Shown here piece after piece: positions 7,336 through 16,173 of a DNA stretch of 64,000 bases. Source of the stretch: Amycolatopsis suaedae. Lineage in GTDB: Bacteria > Actinomycetota > Actinomycetes > Mycobacteriales > Pseudonocardiaceae. Under the pieces are notes generated by a model. That model was given only the letters and a program-made list of their open reading frames with translations. It was not told the DNA's origin and did not search any database. Location: positions 62,001 to 126,000 of the forward strand of contig NZ_SFCC01000009.1 of the NCBI RefSeq assembly GCF_004214935.1. The letters are read 5' to 3'. The stretch's first letter is position 1, and each line of letters starts with the position of its first letter. Made by a program: the position numbers and the translations under genes.

Positions 7336-9147
7336 GTGGATCAGCAGGCGGTGGTCGAGTACCGGTACCGGGCGGTGTGCGAAGTGTTGGGCGGTTCGCC
7401 GATCACCGAGGTCGCGGTGCGCTTTGGCACGTCACGGCAGTCACTGGACACGTGGCGGCGGCGGTTCAAGGCCGATGGGATGGCCGGGCTGGCTGATCGC
7501 TCTCGGCGGCCGCATACCAGTCCGACCAAGGTGAGCGCTGAGGTCGAGGCGTTGATCTGCCGGTTGCGCCGCGAGCATCCGCGGTGGGGAGCGCGCCGGA
7601 TCAGCCATGAACTGGCAAGCCACGACCTTGCGGTGGCGCCGTCGCGGGCCACGGTGCATCGCGTGCTGACCCGCAACGGGATGATCGATCCGCAGGCCCA
7701 GCAGCACCAACGCAAGTACAAACGGTGGTAGCGTCAGGCTCCGATGCATCTATGGCAGCTCGACATCGTCGGTGGCGTGCCGCTGGCCGACGGCCGCGAG
7801 TGCAAGCTGTTGACCGGCATCGACGATCATTCCCGGTTCGTCGTGATCGCAACCGTGCTGGTCACGCCGTCCGCGCGGGAAGTGGCTGAGGCGTTCATCG
7901 CGGCGATGCGCTGCTACGGCGTGCCCTCGGAAGTGTTGACCGACAACGGAGGCCAGTTCACCGGCCGCTATCTCAAGCCGCTGCCGGTGGAGGTGTTGTT
8001 CGAGAAAATCTGCCGCGACAACGGCATCAAGCAACGATTGACCAAGCCACGTTCACCGACCACGACCGGCAAGATCGAGCGGTTCCACAAGACGCTGCGC
8101 ACCGAGTTCCTCGACCACGTCGCGCCGTTCGAGTCGATCACCGCCGCGCAGGAAGCCGTCGACGCCTGGATCGCGGCCTACAACCACCAGCGCCCGCACC
8201 AGGCGCTGGACATGGCGGTCCCCGCCAGCTTGTTCCGCCCGAACGGGCCGACCCGTCTCGAGCCCGCAGTGCCAGCGCTGGCCCAGGAGCCGCAAGAGCG
8301 GGAACCGTCGTCCTTGGTGATCGGCGTGATCGAGCCGCCACGACACCCGGGCAAGGACGGTGCGGCCGTCGAGTTCGAAGTCCGGGTGTCTCCCGCCGGT
8401 GACGTCCAGGTCCGGTGGGGCAGGCAGGTCGTGTCGTTGCACCAGAGTATGGCCGGCCGCACCGTGACCGTCTGGGCGGACCTGCGCAGCATCCACGTCA
8501 GCTGCGACGGGCATGTCATCCGGACCGCCCCATCCCGGCTGCGGCCGGAAGACCTCAGCTACCTGGCTATGCGCGGCGCCCGCCCTGCCGGACCGGCGCC
8601 CGAGCGGGCGGCACTGCGCCGCGCCAACGGCACAGCCTTCCTCGAGCCCGGCCAGATTGTCGAGATCGACCGCGCCGTGACTAAGGACGGCGTAGTGAGC
8701 ATCGGCGGGATCAACCACCTCGTCGGATTCGCCTGGGCCGGACGCAGAGTCACCCTGAGACTGGACGGCCGCCTGCTGCACGCCATCGCCGACAACGCCC
8801 TGATCGGCACCTGGCCCTGCCCGATCGGCACCGACAAGATCGGCCAGCTTCGCGGCGCACGGACCCCGTCCACCCCTCTGCCACCGCCCCCGTTGCCAGC
8901 CGGATCCCTTCGCGCGCAACGGAAAGTCCACGCCAGCGGACGCATCATGGTCGCCGGCCAAGGCATCAAACTCGGCCCCCGTCGCCGCGGCAAGATCGTC
9001 ACCGTCGTCATCGAAGACACCCACCTACGAATCCTCCACGGCGAAGAAGAGATCGCCGTCCGCCCGCGCCGCAGCACCAAACCCATCACCCGCCTCCACG
9101 TCACCGGAGCAGGCGCCAAGCTCAACGAAACGTCAAGCATCTCCTGA
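7336..9147 (+). pseudogene. IS481-family transposase interrupted by in-frame amber
   Basis: One continuous frame of about 603 codons starts at GTG 7336 and is interrupted by a single TAG at 7729-7731. The N-terminal 131 codons hold a helix-turn-helix (ITEVAVRFGTSRQSLDTWRRR, roughly) and the HPRWGARRI segment. After the stop come the catalytic DDE parts: LDIVGG, GIDDHSRF, LTDNGGQF and TTGKIERFHKTLRTEF. A long C-terminal beta-rich extension follows. Related transposases read KYKRWQR where this one reads KRW-stop-R, so a CAG-to-TAG change is likely. An ATG at 7744 could restart translation, but that product lacks the DNA-binding domain. Probably inactive unless the stop is read through. Confidence 0.8.
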
Positions 9148-9156
9148 CGACAAGAC

Positions 9157-9187
9157 GTCAAGCACGTCCTGAGCCCATACATTGACA
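9157..9187 (-). repeat. Right terminal inverted repeat of the IS element
   Basis: Reads GTCAAGCACGTCCTGAG and continues to GACA at 9187, mirroring the left end. A second GTCAAGCA core lies at 9132-9140, 25 bases inward, overlapping the transposase 3' end. Confidence 0.75.
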
Positions 9188-9300
9188 GGATGGCGTATCC
9201 GTCGGCGACGAGCTTCTCCAAGGCGTTGCATCTCGGTCGTCCACTGAGGTTCCTTGGCGATGCCGCTTAGCGGCGGTGGTCGGCTGGCGAATCGCGCGAG

Positions 9301-9879
9301 CTATCCGTCCGAGTGCGGTCGGCGCAGTCCGTCCAGCACGAGGGTGATGATGTCGTCGGCCTCGGCCCGCCAATCGGGGCGGTCATGGGCCGCACCGATG
9401 CCGTGCAGCGCCATCATCACGGCACCGGCACCCACGTCGTCGCGAACGGCGCCATCCCGCACGGCGGCGGTCACCAGGTCGGTGACAGCCTGCTCCAGCG
9501 CCCGGCTGCCCTCGGCGAGGACACCCGAGCGATCGGCCATGAGCGTGGCCAGCGTCCTGGCCAGGCCCTCGTGTGCGGCTATGTGTTCCACCATTCCGCG
9601 CAGGAAGGTCGCCAACGCCTCCGCCGCGGGCAGCGTGGCCTGTAGCTGGCGGGCGCGGTCGCACAGCGCGGCGACCTCGCCGTGGTAGACCGCCTCGGCC
9701 AGCGCCTCCCGGGTGGGGAAATGGCGGTACAGCGTGCCTGTGCCCACCCCGGCCAGCCGAGCGAAGTCATCGAAGCGCAGGTCGAAGAAGCCTCCAGTGT
9801 CGAAGACCTCCCGGGCCGTTGCGAGCAGGGCCTCGCGCTTGCGTTGGGCGTCGGCCCGCAGGGGCTTTTCGGCGGACAT
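9301..9879 (-). CDS. TetR-family transcriptional repressor
   Basis: The 192-residue protein has a TetR N-terminal helix-turn-helix with LLATAREVFDTGGF, FARLAGVGTGTLYRHFPTRE and ALAEAVY, then a variable ligand-binding domain. ATG at 9879 was chosen because the DNA-binding domain begins shortly after it; the frame is open far upstream but that part is antisense to the next gene. It is divergent from the reductase-like gene, with two palindromes in the 90-base gap that are likely its operators. It probably represses that gene and itself until a small ligand is present. Confidence 0.88.
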   Translation of the reverse strand: MSAEKPLRADAQRKREALLATAREVFDTGGFFDLRFDDFARLAGVGTGTLYRHFPTREALAEAVYHGEVAALCDRARQLQATLPAAEALATFLRGMVEHIAAHEGLARTLATLMADRSGVLAEGSRALEQAVTDLVTAAVRDGAVRDDVGAGAVMMALHGIGAAHDRPDWRAEADDIITLVLDGLRRPHSDG

Positions 9880-9897
9880 GCGCTCCCTCGCGTTGAC

Positions 9898-9918
9898 ATA
9901 TGGAGATGATCTCCATAT
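9898..9918. promoter_or_regulatory. Perfect 21-base palindrome, likely TetR operator 1
   Basis: ATATGGAGAT-G-ATCTCCATAT is a perfect odd-centred palindrome in the gap between the divergent tetR and reductase-like genes, close to the tetR start. Size and symmetry fit a TetR dimer site. Confidence 0.7.
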
Positions 9919-9927
9919 TTTGGAAAG

Positions 9928-9942
9928 TGGAGATGACCTCCA
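9928..9942. promoter_or_regulatory. Second related palindrome, likely TetR operator 2
   Basis: TGGAG-ATGAC-CTCCA repeats the TGGAG...CTCCA core of the first palindrome ten bases further on, towards the reductase-like gene. Two sites would let the repressor cover both divergent promoters. Confidence 0.55.
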
Positions 9943-9969
9943 AATCGATCGTACCGCACGAGGTGCAGT

Positions 9970-10935
9970 GTGAAGATCCTGATGTTCGGCCGAGGCGTGA
10001 TCGCCACTGTCTACGGCTGGGTCCTGCAACAGGCGGGGCATGACGTCGAGTTCTACGTCCGGCCGGGCCGCGCGGCGACGTACGGAGACGCAGTGAACCT
10101 CGACCTGATCGATATGCGGCGTCGGGTGCGGGGACAGCGCGTCGCCGAGAAGTGGCCGGTGCGCTACCGCGAGGCGCTGGCGCCGGACCACGACTTCGAC
10201 CTGATCGTGCTCAGCGTGCCGCACCACCGCCTCCCGGAGGCGACGGCCTTCCTGGCCCCGCGTGTCGGCCAGGCCACGGTGCTGGTCTTCGGCAACCTCT
10301 GGACCGAGCCGCTCGCCGCAATCGGCACACTCCCGCCCGACCAGATCGCCTGGGGCTTTCCCCAGGCCGGTGGCGGTTTCGGCGCGGACGGCGTGCTCCA
10401 CGGGGCACTGCTGCGGTCGGTCGTCTTCGGCACCCTCGGCCAGCCCCCGACCGACCGGGAGCAGGCCGTGCGCCAGGCGTTTCGCGAGGCCGGGCTCCGG
10501 ATCAAGGAGCGGCCTGACTTCCGCGGCTGGCTGTGGGTCCATTTCGTGTCGGATGCCGGCATGTTCTCGCAGGGCCTGCGGCGGGGTTCCCTGTCCAAAC
10601 TGGCCGGGGCAAGGGGCGACCTGCGCGAGGCGTTGCTGGCCGGCCGCGAGCTGCTGCCGCTCCTCCAGGCGCGCGACCTCGACCTGCGACGGCACCGGGG
10701 CGGTCTGCTGCCGTTCCGGGCGCCCACCTGGCTGACGGCACCCGCGCTCGCCTGGCTGACTACTCATGTCCCGCTCGCGCGCGTGAGCCTCACGATGCAC
10801 GACGACCCCGACGCCGAGGAGCCGCGCGAGGTCTGCCGGGACGTCCTGGCCGAAGCACGACGGCTGGGCATCTCCGTACCGCGTTTGGAAGCGGCGGAAC
10901 CGAACTTCGCCCGCGAGGAGACGGGTCGAGTCTGA
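9970..10935 (+). CDS. Ketopantoate reductase-like NAD(P)-binding protein
   Basis: The 321-residue product begins with [19 protein letters not shown], a Rossmann GxGxxA/G-type loop at the extreme N-terminus as in the ApbA/PanE family. The acidic residue after strand two is replaced by YVRPGR, which suggests NADPH. The C-terminal half has a helical domain. True PanE makes pantoate for coenzyme A. Here the GTG-started gene stands alone under a TetR repressor with no pantothenate genes, so it is more likely a paralogue acting on another keto or hydroxy acid. Substrate unknown. Confidence 0.7.
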   Translation: MKILMFGRGVIATVYGWVLQQAGHDVEFYVRPGRAATYGDAVNLDLIDMRRRVRGQRVAEKWPVRYREALAPDHDFDLIVLSVPHHRLPEATAFLAPRVGQATVLVFGNLWTEPLAAIGTLPPDQIAWGFPQAGGGFGADGVLHGALLRSVVFGTLGQPPTDREQAVRQAFREAGLRIKERPDFRGWLWVHFVSDAGMFSQGLRRGSLSKLAGARGDLREALLAGRELLPLLQARDLDLRRHRGGLLPFRAPTWLTAPALAWLTTHVPLARVSLTMHDDPDAEEPREVCRDVLAEARRLGISVPRLEAAEPNFAREETGRV

Positions 10936-10987
10936 CTTTACCGATGTTGTCGGTCCCGGTGGTCCGGCCGGTCTCGCGGGTACCGTA

Positions 10988-11190
10988 TTGAACGACCGGC
11001 GGTTCAGCGCCGACCGGCAGCATCCGGACGTCCCTGCGCTGCCGCTGCGGATCCAGGAGATCGTCGACGGGCGGATCGACGCGCTGCAGGCCGGTCAGCG
11101 GCCGGTTCCGTCACTGGTGATTTGCGAGATGCTGGGTGTGCCCTACGCCGACCATGAGTTCTTCCAGGAGCAGACGGCGAAGACGTTCAC
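10988..11190 (+). pseudogene. Cytochrome P450 remnant
   Basis: About 70 codons read [29 protein letters not shown] and [20 protein letters not shown], which match the B-helix to F-helix region of actinomycete CYP105/107-type P450s. The heme-binding Cys motif, ExxR motif and N-terminus are missing. A short stretch that should lie between GQRP and PSLV also appears deleted. After about 11190 the frame no longer looks like P450. No function can be retained. Confidence 0.65.
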
Positions 11191-11258
11191 GTCCGTTCGT
11201 CGGAGCGGCACCGCGCCGCTGACGCCTTCGGACGATATCGGCCACCCGGCCGATGTGG

Positions 11259-12593
11259 TCACGTGTGGTCGCGCGGCAGGCGTACCTCGAAACGAGCACC
11301 GCCGATCGGCGCGTCCGCCACGGTGACCCGGCCCCCATGGGCACGGGCCACCCGGTCGACCATCGCCAGGCCCAGGCCGAATCCGCCGGTGGTCGCCGTA
11401 CGGCTGGCGTCCAGCCGGTGGAAACGGTCGAACACCCGGCGCCGGGCGTCGGCCGGAACGCCCGGCCCGTCGTCGTCGACCGTCAGTACCGCCTCATCGT
11501 CCACAACGGACAGACCGACGGCCACCCGGGATACCGCGTGCCGGTCGGCGTTGTCGAGCAGGTTGCGGACCAGCCGGGCCAGCTGCGGCTCGTTGCCGTT
11601 CACCGCGACCGGTGCCTGCTCGACCGTCAGCTCACAACGGCGCACCGCGTGCAGCTCACCGGTCACCACCTCGTCGAGACGCAATGGTGTGACCGCCGGG
11701 TCCTGTTCGTCCAGGCGCGCCAGGGTGAGCAGGTCGCCGGTGAGCCGTTCCAGCCTGCGATGGTCATCGAGCAGCCGCCTGCCGAGGGCGGGCCAGTCCG
11801 CCGCCTCCGGCCGGGCGAGCGTCACCTCGATGTCGGCACGCATCGCGGCCAGCGGGGTGCGCAGTTCGTGCGAGGCGTCCGAGACGAACTCGCGCTGCCG
11901 CCGCGCCCCCTCGTCGATGCGGTCGAGCATCTCGTTGAGCGTGCCGGACAGACGCGCCACCTCGTCGGCGGTGGACGGCTCGGGCAGCCGCTCGTTGAGC
12001 GTCGAGTGGCTGATCACCTCCGCGCGCCTGCGGATGTCCTCGACCGGCCGCAGCGCGCGGTTGACCGCGAACCAGGTCAGCGCACCGACGAACACCGTCA
12101 GCACCGGTGCCGCCACCAGCAGTGCGTCGATCACCACCTCCACACCGTTCGCGGCCGGTCCCAGCCGGGACACCGCGACCACCGTGCGGTCACCCACCGG
12201 GGTGGCCACGGTGCGCCAGGCGACCACCGCGTCGGCCGCGGTGTCGCTGCCCGCGTCCTGCTGCCGCGCCTGCGCCGCCGCCCTCGCCTCGCGGACGGCG
12301 TCGGGCACGTCGCGGACGGGGGACGCCGGGAGCTGCTGGATCAGCCGCCCAGCCTCGTCCTGGATCTGGATCACCGTGAGGTAACCGGGCGAGGACAGGT
12401 CCGCGCCGGGCGCGCGGCCGTCCCGCAGTGCCTCGGCGACCGCGTCGACCTTCCGCGACGCCTGTTCCTCCAGCTCGCCGACGAGGGTGCTGGACATGCC
12501 GGTCACCAGCCAGACCGAGGCCGCGGCGAGCGCGAGACCGACCGCGACGGTCACCACCAGCACCAGCCGGATCCGCAGGCCGGCCCTACGCAT
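11259..12593 (-). CDS. Sensor histidine kinase
   Basis: The 444-residue kinase has a first helix at about residues 8-32, an extracytoplasmic sensor loop to about 155, a second helix (about 156-176), a HAMP region starting [17 protein letters not shown], and a HisKA box with H242 ([14 protein letters not shown]). The ATPase domain has [18 protein letters not shown] and [10 protein letters not shown]. It overlaps the OmpR-type regulator gene by eight bases and forms a two-component operon with it. The pair is divergent from the RCC1/MacAB-like genes and is the natural candidate to control them. The signal is unknown. Confidence 0.92.
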   Translation of the reverse strand: MRRAGLRIRLVLVVTVAVGLALAAASVWLVTGMSSTLVGELEEQASRKVDAVAEALRDGRAPGADLSSPGYLTVIQIQDEAGRLIQQLPASPVRDVPDAVREARAAAQARQQDAGSDTAADAVVAWRTVATPVGDRTVVAVSRLGPAANGVEVVIDALLVAAPVLTVFVGALTWFAVNRALRPVEDIRRRAEVISHSTLNERLPEPSTADEVARLSGTLNEMLDRIDEGARRQREFVSDASHELRTPLAAMRADIEVTLARPEAADWPALGRRLLDDHRRLERLTGDLLTLARLDEQDPAVTPLRLDEVVTGELHAVRRCELTVEQAPVAVNGNEPQLARLVRNLLDNADRHAVSRVAVGLSVVDDEAVLTVDDDGPGVPADARRRVFDRFHRLDASRTATTGGFGLGLAMVDRVARAHGGRVTVADAPIGGARFEVRLPRDHT

Positions 12594-13260
12594 CGGGATC
12601 GACCAGCCGGTAGCCCAGGCCACGCAGGGTCTGGATGCGTCCCGCCCCGAGCTTGCGGCGCAGGAACGACACGTACACCTCGACCACGCTGGTGTCGGTC
12701 GACGACTCCAGCCCCCAGACCGCGTTGACCAGCCTGTCCTTGGACAGCACCCGGCCGCGGTTGCGCAGCAGCACCTCCAGCAGGGCCCGCTCCCTCGGCT
12801 GCAGGGACACCGGCGAACCGTCCACTGTGCACTCGCCGGACTCCGGGTCGAGCACCAGGCCGCCATGGCTGAGCATCCGCGGCCGGGGTGTGGACCCGCG
12901 ACGGGCGAGTGCCCGGAGCCGCGCGATCAGCACCACGAAGGAGAACGGTTTGCGCAGGTAGTCGTCGGCGCCGACATCCAGGCCGCCGGCCTCGTCGTGT
13001 TCGCCGTCCTTGGCGGTCAGCATCAGGATCGGGATCCACACCCGTTCCGACCGCAGCCGCCGCGCCACCTGGTAACCGTCCAGCGACGGCAGCAGCACGT
13101 CGAGCACGACCACGTCGTGCGCGCCCTCCCGCGCCTGCCAGAACCCGTCGGCGCCGTCGTGCACCACGTCGACGTCGAAGCCCTCGGCCGTCAGCCCGGT
13201 CTCCAGCACCTCGGCCAGCCGTGGATCGTCCTCGACGACCAGCACCCTCATCGCCACCAC
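12586..13260 (-). CDS. OmpR-family response regulator
   Basis: The 224-residue product has a receiver domain with acidic pocket E10-D11-D12, phosphoacceptor D54 (VVLDVLLPSLDG) and LTAKDG, then a winged-helix domain with LQPRERALLEVLLRN, SVVEVYVSFLRRKLG and LRGLGYRL. GTG at 13260 is used; the ATG at 13251 is an equally good start. It heads the operon with the kinase that overlaps its 3' end. The 96-base gap to the divergent RCC1 gene should contain both promoters. Confidence 0.92.
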   Translation of the reverse strand: MVAMRVLVVEDDPRLAEVLETGLTAEGFDVDVVHDGADGFWQAREGAHDVVVLDVLLPSLDGYQVARRLRSERVWIPILMLTAKDGEHDEAGGLDVGADDYLRKPFSFVVLIARLRALARRGSTPRPRMLSHGGLVLDPESGECTVDGSPVSLQPRERALLEVLLRNRGRVLSKDRLVNAVWGLESSTDTSVVEVYVSFLRRKLGAGRIQTLRGLGYRLVDPDA

Positions 13261-13356
13261 CCCGCCCAGACGATCGCGTGGCCACCTTAGCTCCGGCTTA
13301 GTTCAGCCGACGCAAAGGAAACGCTGCCAGCCTGGCGCCTCCCGACCTACACGGAG

Positions 13357-15663
13357 GTGGAGAAGTTGTCGCAAGCCAACTGGACGAGCCGGGCGAGATG
13401 GCTCGGCACCGCCCTGGCGACGGTGATCGTCGCACTGGGCCTGACCGCACCGCCCGCTGCCGCGGCGGGACCGCCCGAACTGACCGGGGCCACCGGGATC
13501 GCCGGCGGCCGTGGCCACACCTGTGCCGTCGTGGGCGACGGCCGGGTTCAGTGCTGGGGAGGCAACGCCTCCGGCGAACTCGGCAACGGCTCGACCGACC
13601 GCGAGCTGTCCCCGGTCGAGGTCACCGGTCTGGCCAAGGTGAGCGCGGTGACCGTCGGCGGGGACCACACCTGCGCCCTGACCCTGGCGCGGACCGTGTA
13701 TTGCTGGGGCGCGAACGCCTCGGGCCAGCTGGGGGACGGCACGACCACGCAGCGGCCGGCCCCGGTGCCGGTCCGTGGACTGGTCGACGTCGCGGCAGTG
13801 GCCGCGGGCCGCAACCACACCTGCGCCGTCAAGCGGGACGGCACCGCCCACTGCTGGGGCGCGAACGACCGTGGCCAGCTCGGTGACGCGACCACGACCG
13901 GCAGGCCGCTGCCGGCGCCGGTGAGTGGCCTGACCGGCGTCACCGACATCGAGGCGGCGGACGCGTTCCACACCTGCGCGCTGACGGCGGACGGCTCGGT
14001 GTACTGCTGGGGGTGGAACCAGCTCGGTCAGCTCGGTGACGGCAAGCAGAACGACCCGCCCGATCCCAACCGCGCCAATCCCACGCCGACCCGGGTCGTC
14101 GGGATCGCCGGTGCGACCGCGGTAGCGGTGACCGGCGCCGCGAACGCCTGCGCACTACTGGCCGGCGGCTCGGTCAGGTGCTGGGGCTGGAACACCTTCG
14201 GCCAGCTCGGCGTCGGCGGGACCCCGTCCGGCTCGATCACCGACGGTACCCACAGCGCCACGCCACTGACCGTGCTGGGCCTGCCGCCGGTGACCCGGAT
14301 CAGCGAGGCCAGCGGCACCGGGCAGGCGTGCGCCGTCACCGCCGACGACCGGCTGTACTGCTGGGGACACAACGGCCTCGGCCAGATCGGCGACGGCGGC
14401 AACCAGCACCGGTCGCTGCCGGTCCAGGTCCTGACCGGCGTGCGTGCCGTCACCGGCGGGGCCGACCACACCTGTGCCCTCATGGCGGGCACGCACAGCC
14501 TGCGCTGCTGGGGGCACAACAACGAGGGACAGCTCGGCGACGGCACCACGGCCAACCGGCCCACCCCGTTCCCGGTACTGCTGGCTTCGGCCGTGAACCG
14601 GCCCACCCCCGCCGTCGTGGCGGGCACCGGCGGCGCCGTGGCCGTCGGTGCGGGTTCCGGCCACACCTGTGCGATCGTCGCCGGTGGCGCGGTGAAGTGC
14701 TGGGGCGCGAACGCCCGGGGTCAACTCGGCACCGGGAGCACGGGCGGTCCGAGCACGTCGCCGGTGACCGTTGCCGGGCTCACCGGGGCGTCCGCCATCA
14801 CGGCAGGCCTGGACCACACCTGCGTGATCGTGGCGGGTGGCCAGGTGAAGTGCTGGGGCTGGAACGGGTTCGGACAGCTCGGCGACGGCGGTTACGTCAC
14901 CCGTCCCGAACCGGTCACGGTGAGCGGGGTGACGGGCGCGACGGCGATCAGCGCGGGCAGCCAGCACACCTGCGCGGTCGTGGCCGGCGCCCAGACCCGC
15001 TGCTGGGGCCACAACTTCGTCGGCAGCCCGGTCGGTGTTCCGGGTGGTTCCGGTGGCGGCCCGATCTCCCAGCCGGTCCCGGTCGCCGTCACCGGCCTGA
15101 CCGGGGCGACCACGGTGACCGTCCGGCGTGGCCACTCGTGTGCGGTCACCGCGCCGGACGATCAGGCCCGGTGCTGGGGATACGGCGTCAACGGCCAGCT
15201 CGGCAACGGCACCCCGGCCGCGGGCCCGGTGCCGGTGCCGGTGTCGGGTGGGGCGGGCGTGAGCGCGCTGGCCGCCGGTGGTGACCACGGCTGCCTCGTC
15301 GCGGGCGGCTCCGTCCGCTGCTGGGGCGTCAACCACTTCGGTCAGGTCGGCGACGGCACCACGACCACGCGGATGACACCGGTGCCCGTCGGCGGGCTGT
15401 CCGGCGTGACCTCCGTGGCCGCGGGCAGTGACCACAGCTGCGCGGTCGGCACGGGCGGGACCGTGGCGTGCTGGGGCTGGGGAGCGCACGGTCAGCTGGG
15501 CAACGGCTCGCTGATCGGCAGCACCACCCCGGTGGCGGTGCCGGGAGTGTCCGGCGCGGTCTCCGTCTCGGCGGGCTGGCGGCACAGTTGCGCGGTGCTC
15601 GGCACCGGCGGCGTGACCTGCTGGGGCGGCAACGAGTCGGGCCAGCTCGGCGCGACGGCCTAA
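13357..15663 (+). CDS. Secreted 14-repeat RCC1 beta-propeller protein
   Basis: The 768-residue protein has a Sec signal peptide ending near PPAAAA, then 14 repeats of about 50 residues, each with HTCAV-x-G and CWG-x-N-x-x-GQLG. Fourteen RCC1 units would make two seven-bladed propellers. Each repeat contributes a conserved Cys pair (HTC...CWG), so about 14 disulfides are possible outside the cell; repeat 13 has HSC in place of HTC. Repeats 10 and 11 depart from the consensus. A TTG at 13366 lies better placed behind the GGAGG than the GTG at 13357, so the true start may be there. Such propellers bind proteins or glycans; the ligand is unknown. It leads an apparent operon with the lipoprotein and ABC genes. 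Confidence 0.88.
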   Translation: MEKLSQANWTSRARWLGTALATVIVALGLTAPPAAAAGPPELTGATGIAGGRGHTCAVVGDGRVQCWGGNASGELGNGSTDRELSPVEVTGLAKVSAVTVGGDHTCALTLARTVYCWGANASGQLGDGTTTQRPAPVPVRGLVDVAAVAAGRNHTCAVKRDGTAHCWGANDRGQLGDATTTGRPLPAPVSGLTGVTDIEAADAFHTCALTADGSVYCWGWNQLGQLGDGKQNDPPDPNRANPTPTRVVGIAGATAVAVTGAANACALLAGGSVRCWGWNTFGQLGVGGTPSGSITDGTHSATPLTVLGLPPVTRISEASGTGQACAVTADDRLYCWGHNGLGQIGDGGNQHRSLPVQVLTGVRAVTGGADHTCALMAGTHSLRCWGHNNEGQLGDGTTANRPTPFPVLLASAVNRPTPAVVAGTGGAVAVGAGSGHTCAIVAGGAVKCWGANARGQLGTGSTGGPSTSPVTVAGLTGASAITAGLDHTCVIVAGGQVKCWGWNGFGQLGDGGYVTRPEPVTVSGVTGATAISAGSQHTCAVVAGAQTRCWGHNFVGSPVGVPGGSGGGPISQPVPVAVTGLTGATTVTVRRGHSCAVTAPDDQARCWGYGVNGQLGNGTPAAGPVPVPVSGGAGVSALAAGGDHGCLVAGGSVRCWGVNHFGQVGDGTTTTRMTPVPVGGLSGVTSVAAGSDHSCAVGTGGTVACWGWGAHGQLGNGSLIGSTTPVAVPGVSGAVSVSAGWRHSCAVLGTGGVTCWGGNESGQLGATA

Positions 15664-15697
15664 GCCGCGCCAAAGGGCAGGACGGGATGGTGAGGTC

Positions 15698-16171
15698 ATG
15701 CGAACACGACGAATCCACCTCACCATCCTGTCCTGCCTGCTGGCACTGGCTGCCTGCGGTTCGGAAGACCCCGGTGAGCACAAGGAGAACAGCACTCAGC
15801 AGAGCTTGCTGGGCTATGCCTCGTGCATGCGTGAGAACGGGATCGACCTGCCGGACCCCGCCGAGGGCGACCCGGGCTCGCTGTACCAGGGAATCGACCA
15901 GACCACGCCCGCGTTCACCGCGGCACACACGAAGTGCGCACACCTGCTGCAGGGGCTGGTCGACGAGCGGCAGCAGCAGAACGGCGGCGACCAGGCACAG
16001 CAGCACGAGGAGATGCTGGCACTGGCCGCGTGCCTGCGGGAGCGGGGCATCGACGTTCCCGATCCCGTTCAGGGAGCCGAGAAACCGTTCGGGGACAGTC
16101 TCGACAGGACGGACCCCGCGGTGGCCGAGGCCATCAAGGCCTGCTCCACCCGGACACCGGCGAGCAGGTAG
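15698..16171 (+). CDS. Secreted lipoprotein with paired Cys-Met repeats
   Basis: A 157-residue protein with a lipoprotein signal peptide (LLALAAC, lipid Cys at about residue 20). The mature part carries two related segments: YASCMRENGIDLPDP and LAACLRERGIDVPDP. Each is followed by a later Cys, suggesting a duplicated small domain. Proteins of this kind are regularly encoded directly before an adaptor/ATPase/permease trio in actinomycetes, as here. A role as the extracytoplasmic partner of the exporter is inferred from context. The adaptor gene starts two bases after its stop. Confidence 0.8.
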   Translation: MRTRRIHLTILSCLLALAACGSEDPGEHKENSTQQSLLGYASCMRENGIDLPDPAEGDPGSLYQGIDQTTPAFTAAHTKCAHLLQGLVDERQQQNGGDQAQQHEEMLALAACLRERGIDVPDPVQGAEKPFGDSLDRTDPAVAEAIKACSTRTPASR

Positions 16172-16173
16172 AC

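Larger units (their letters stand above)
7219..9187. mobile_element. IS481-type insertion sequence
   Basis: A 1,969-base element bounded by 31-base imperfect inverted repeats (25 of 31 positions match) that begin TGTC and end GACA. Each end carries two copies of a GTCAAGCA-type core spaced exactly 25 bases apart. Inside is one long transposase frame on the plus strand, broken by an amber codon. The flanks show no convincing target-site duplication, so the ends may be eroded or the insertion old. Confidence 0.8.

Noticed and set aside
9188..9300. Possible target-site duplication beside the insertion element
   Set aside because: GGATGG occurs near both ends, but not directly abutting both terminal repeats, so it is not a valid duplication.
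9301..10800. Long continuous minus-strand frame through the reductase-like gene into tetR
   Set aside because: Only the last 192 codons look like a protein (TetR); the rest is antisense to the reductase-like gene.
13480..15660. Regular DNA repeats that could be read as CRISPR-like
   Set aside because: The periodicity is about 150 bases and in frame, coming from the RCC1 protein repeats; there are no identical short repeats with unique spacers and no cas genes.
14155..15795. Long minus-strand open frame opposite the RCC1 gene
   Set aside because: It mirrors the repeat structure of the RCC1 gene and has no independent motif.
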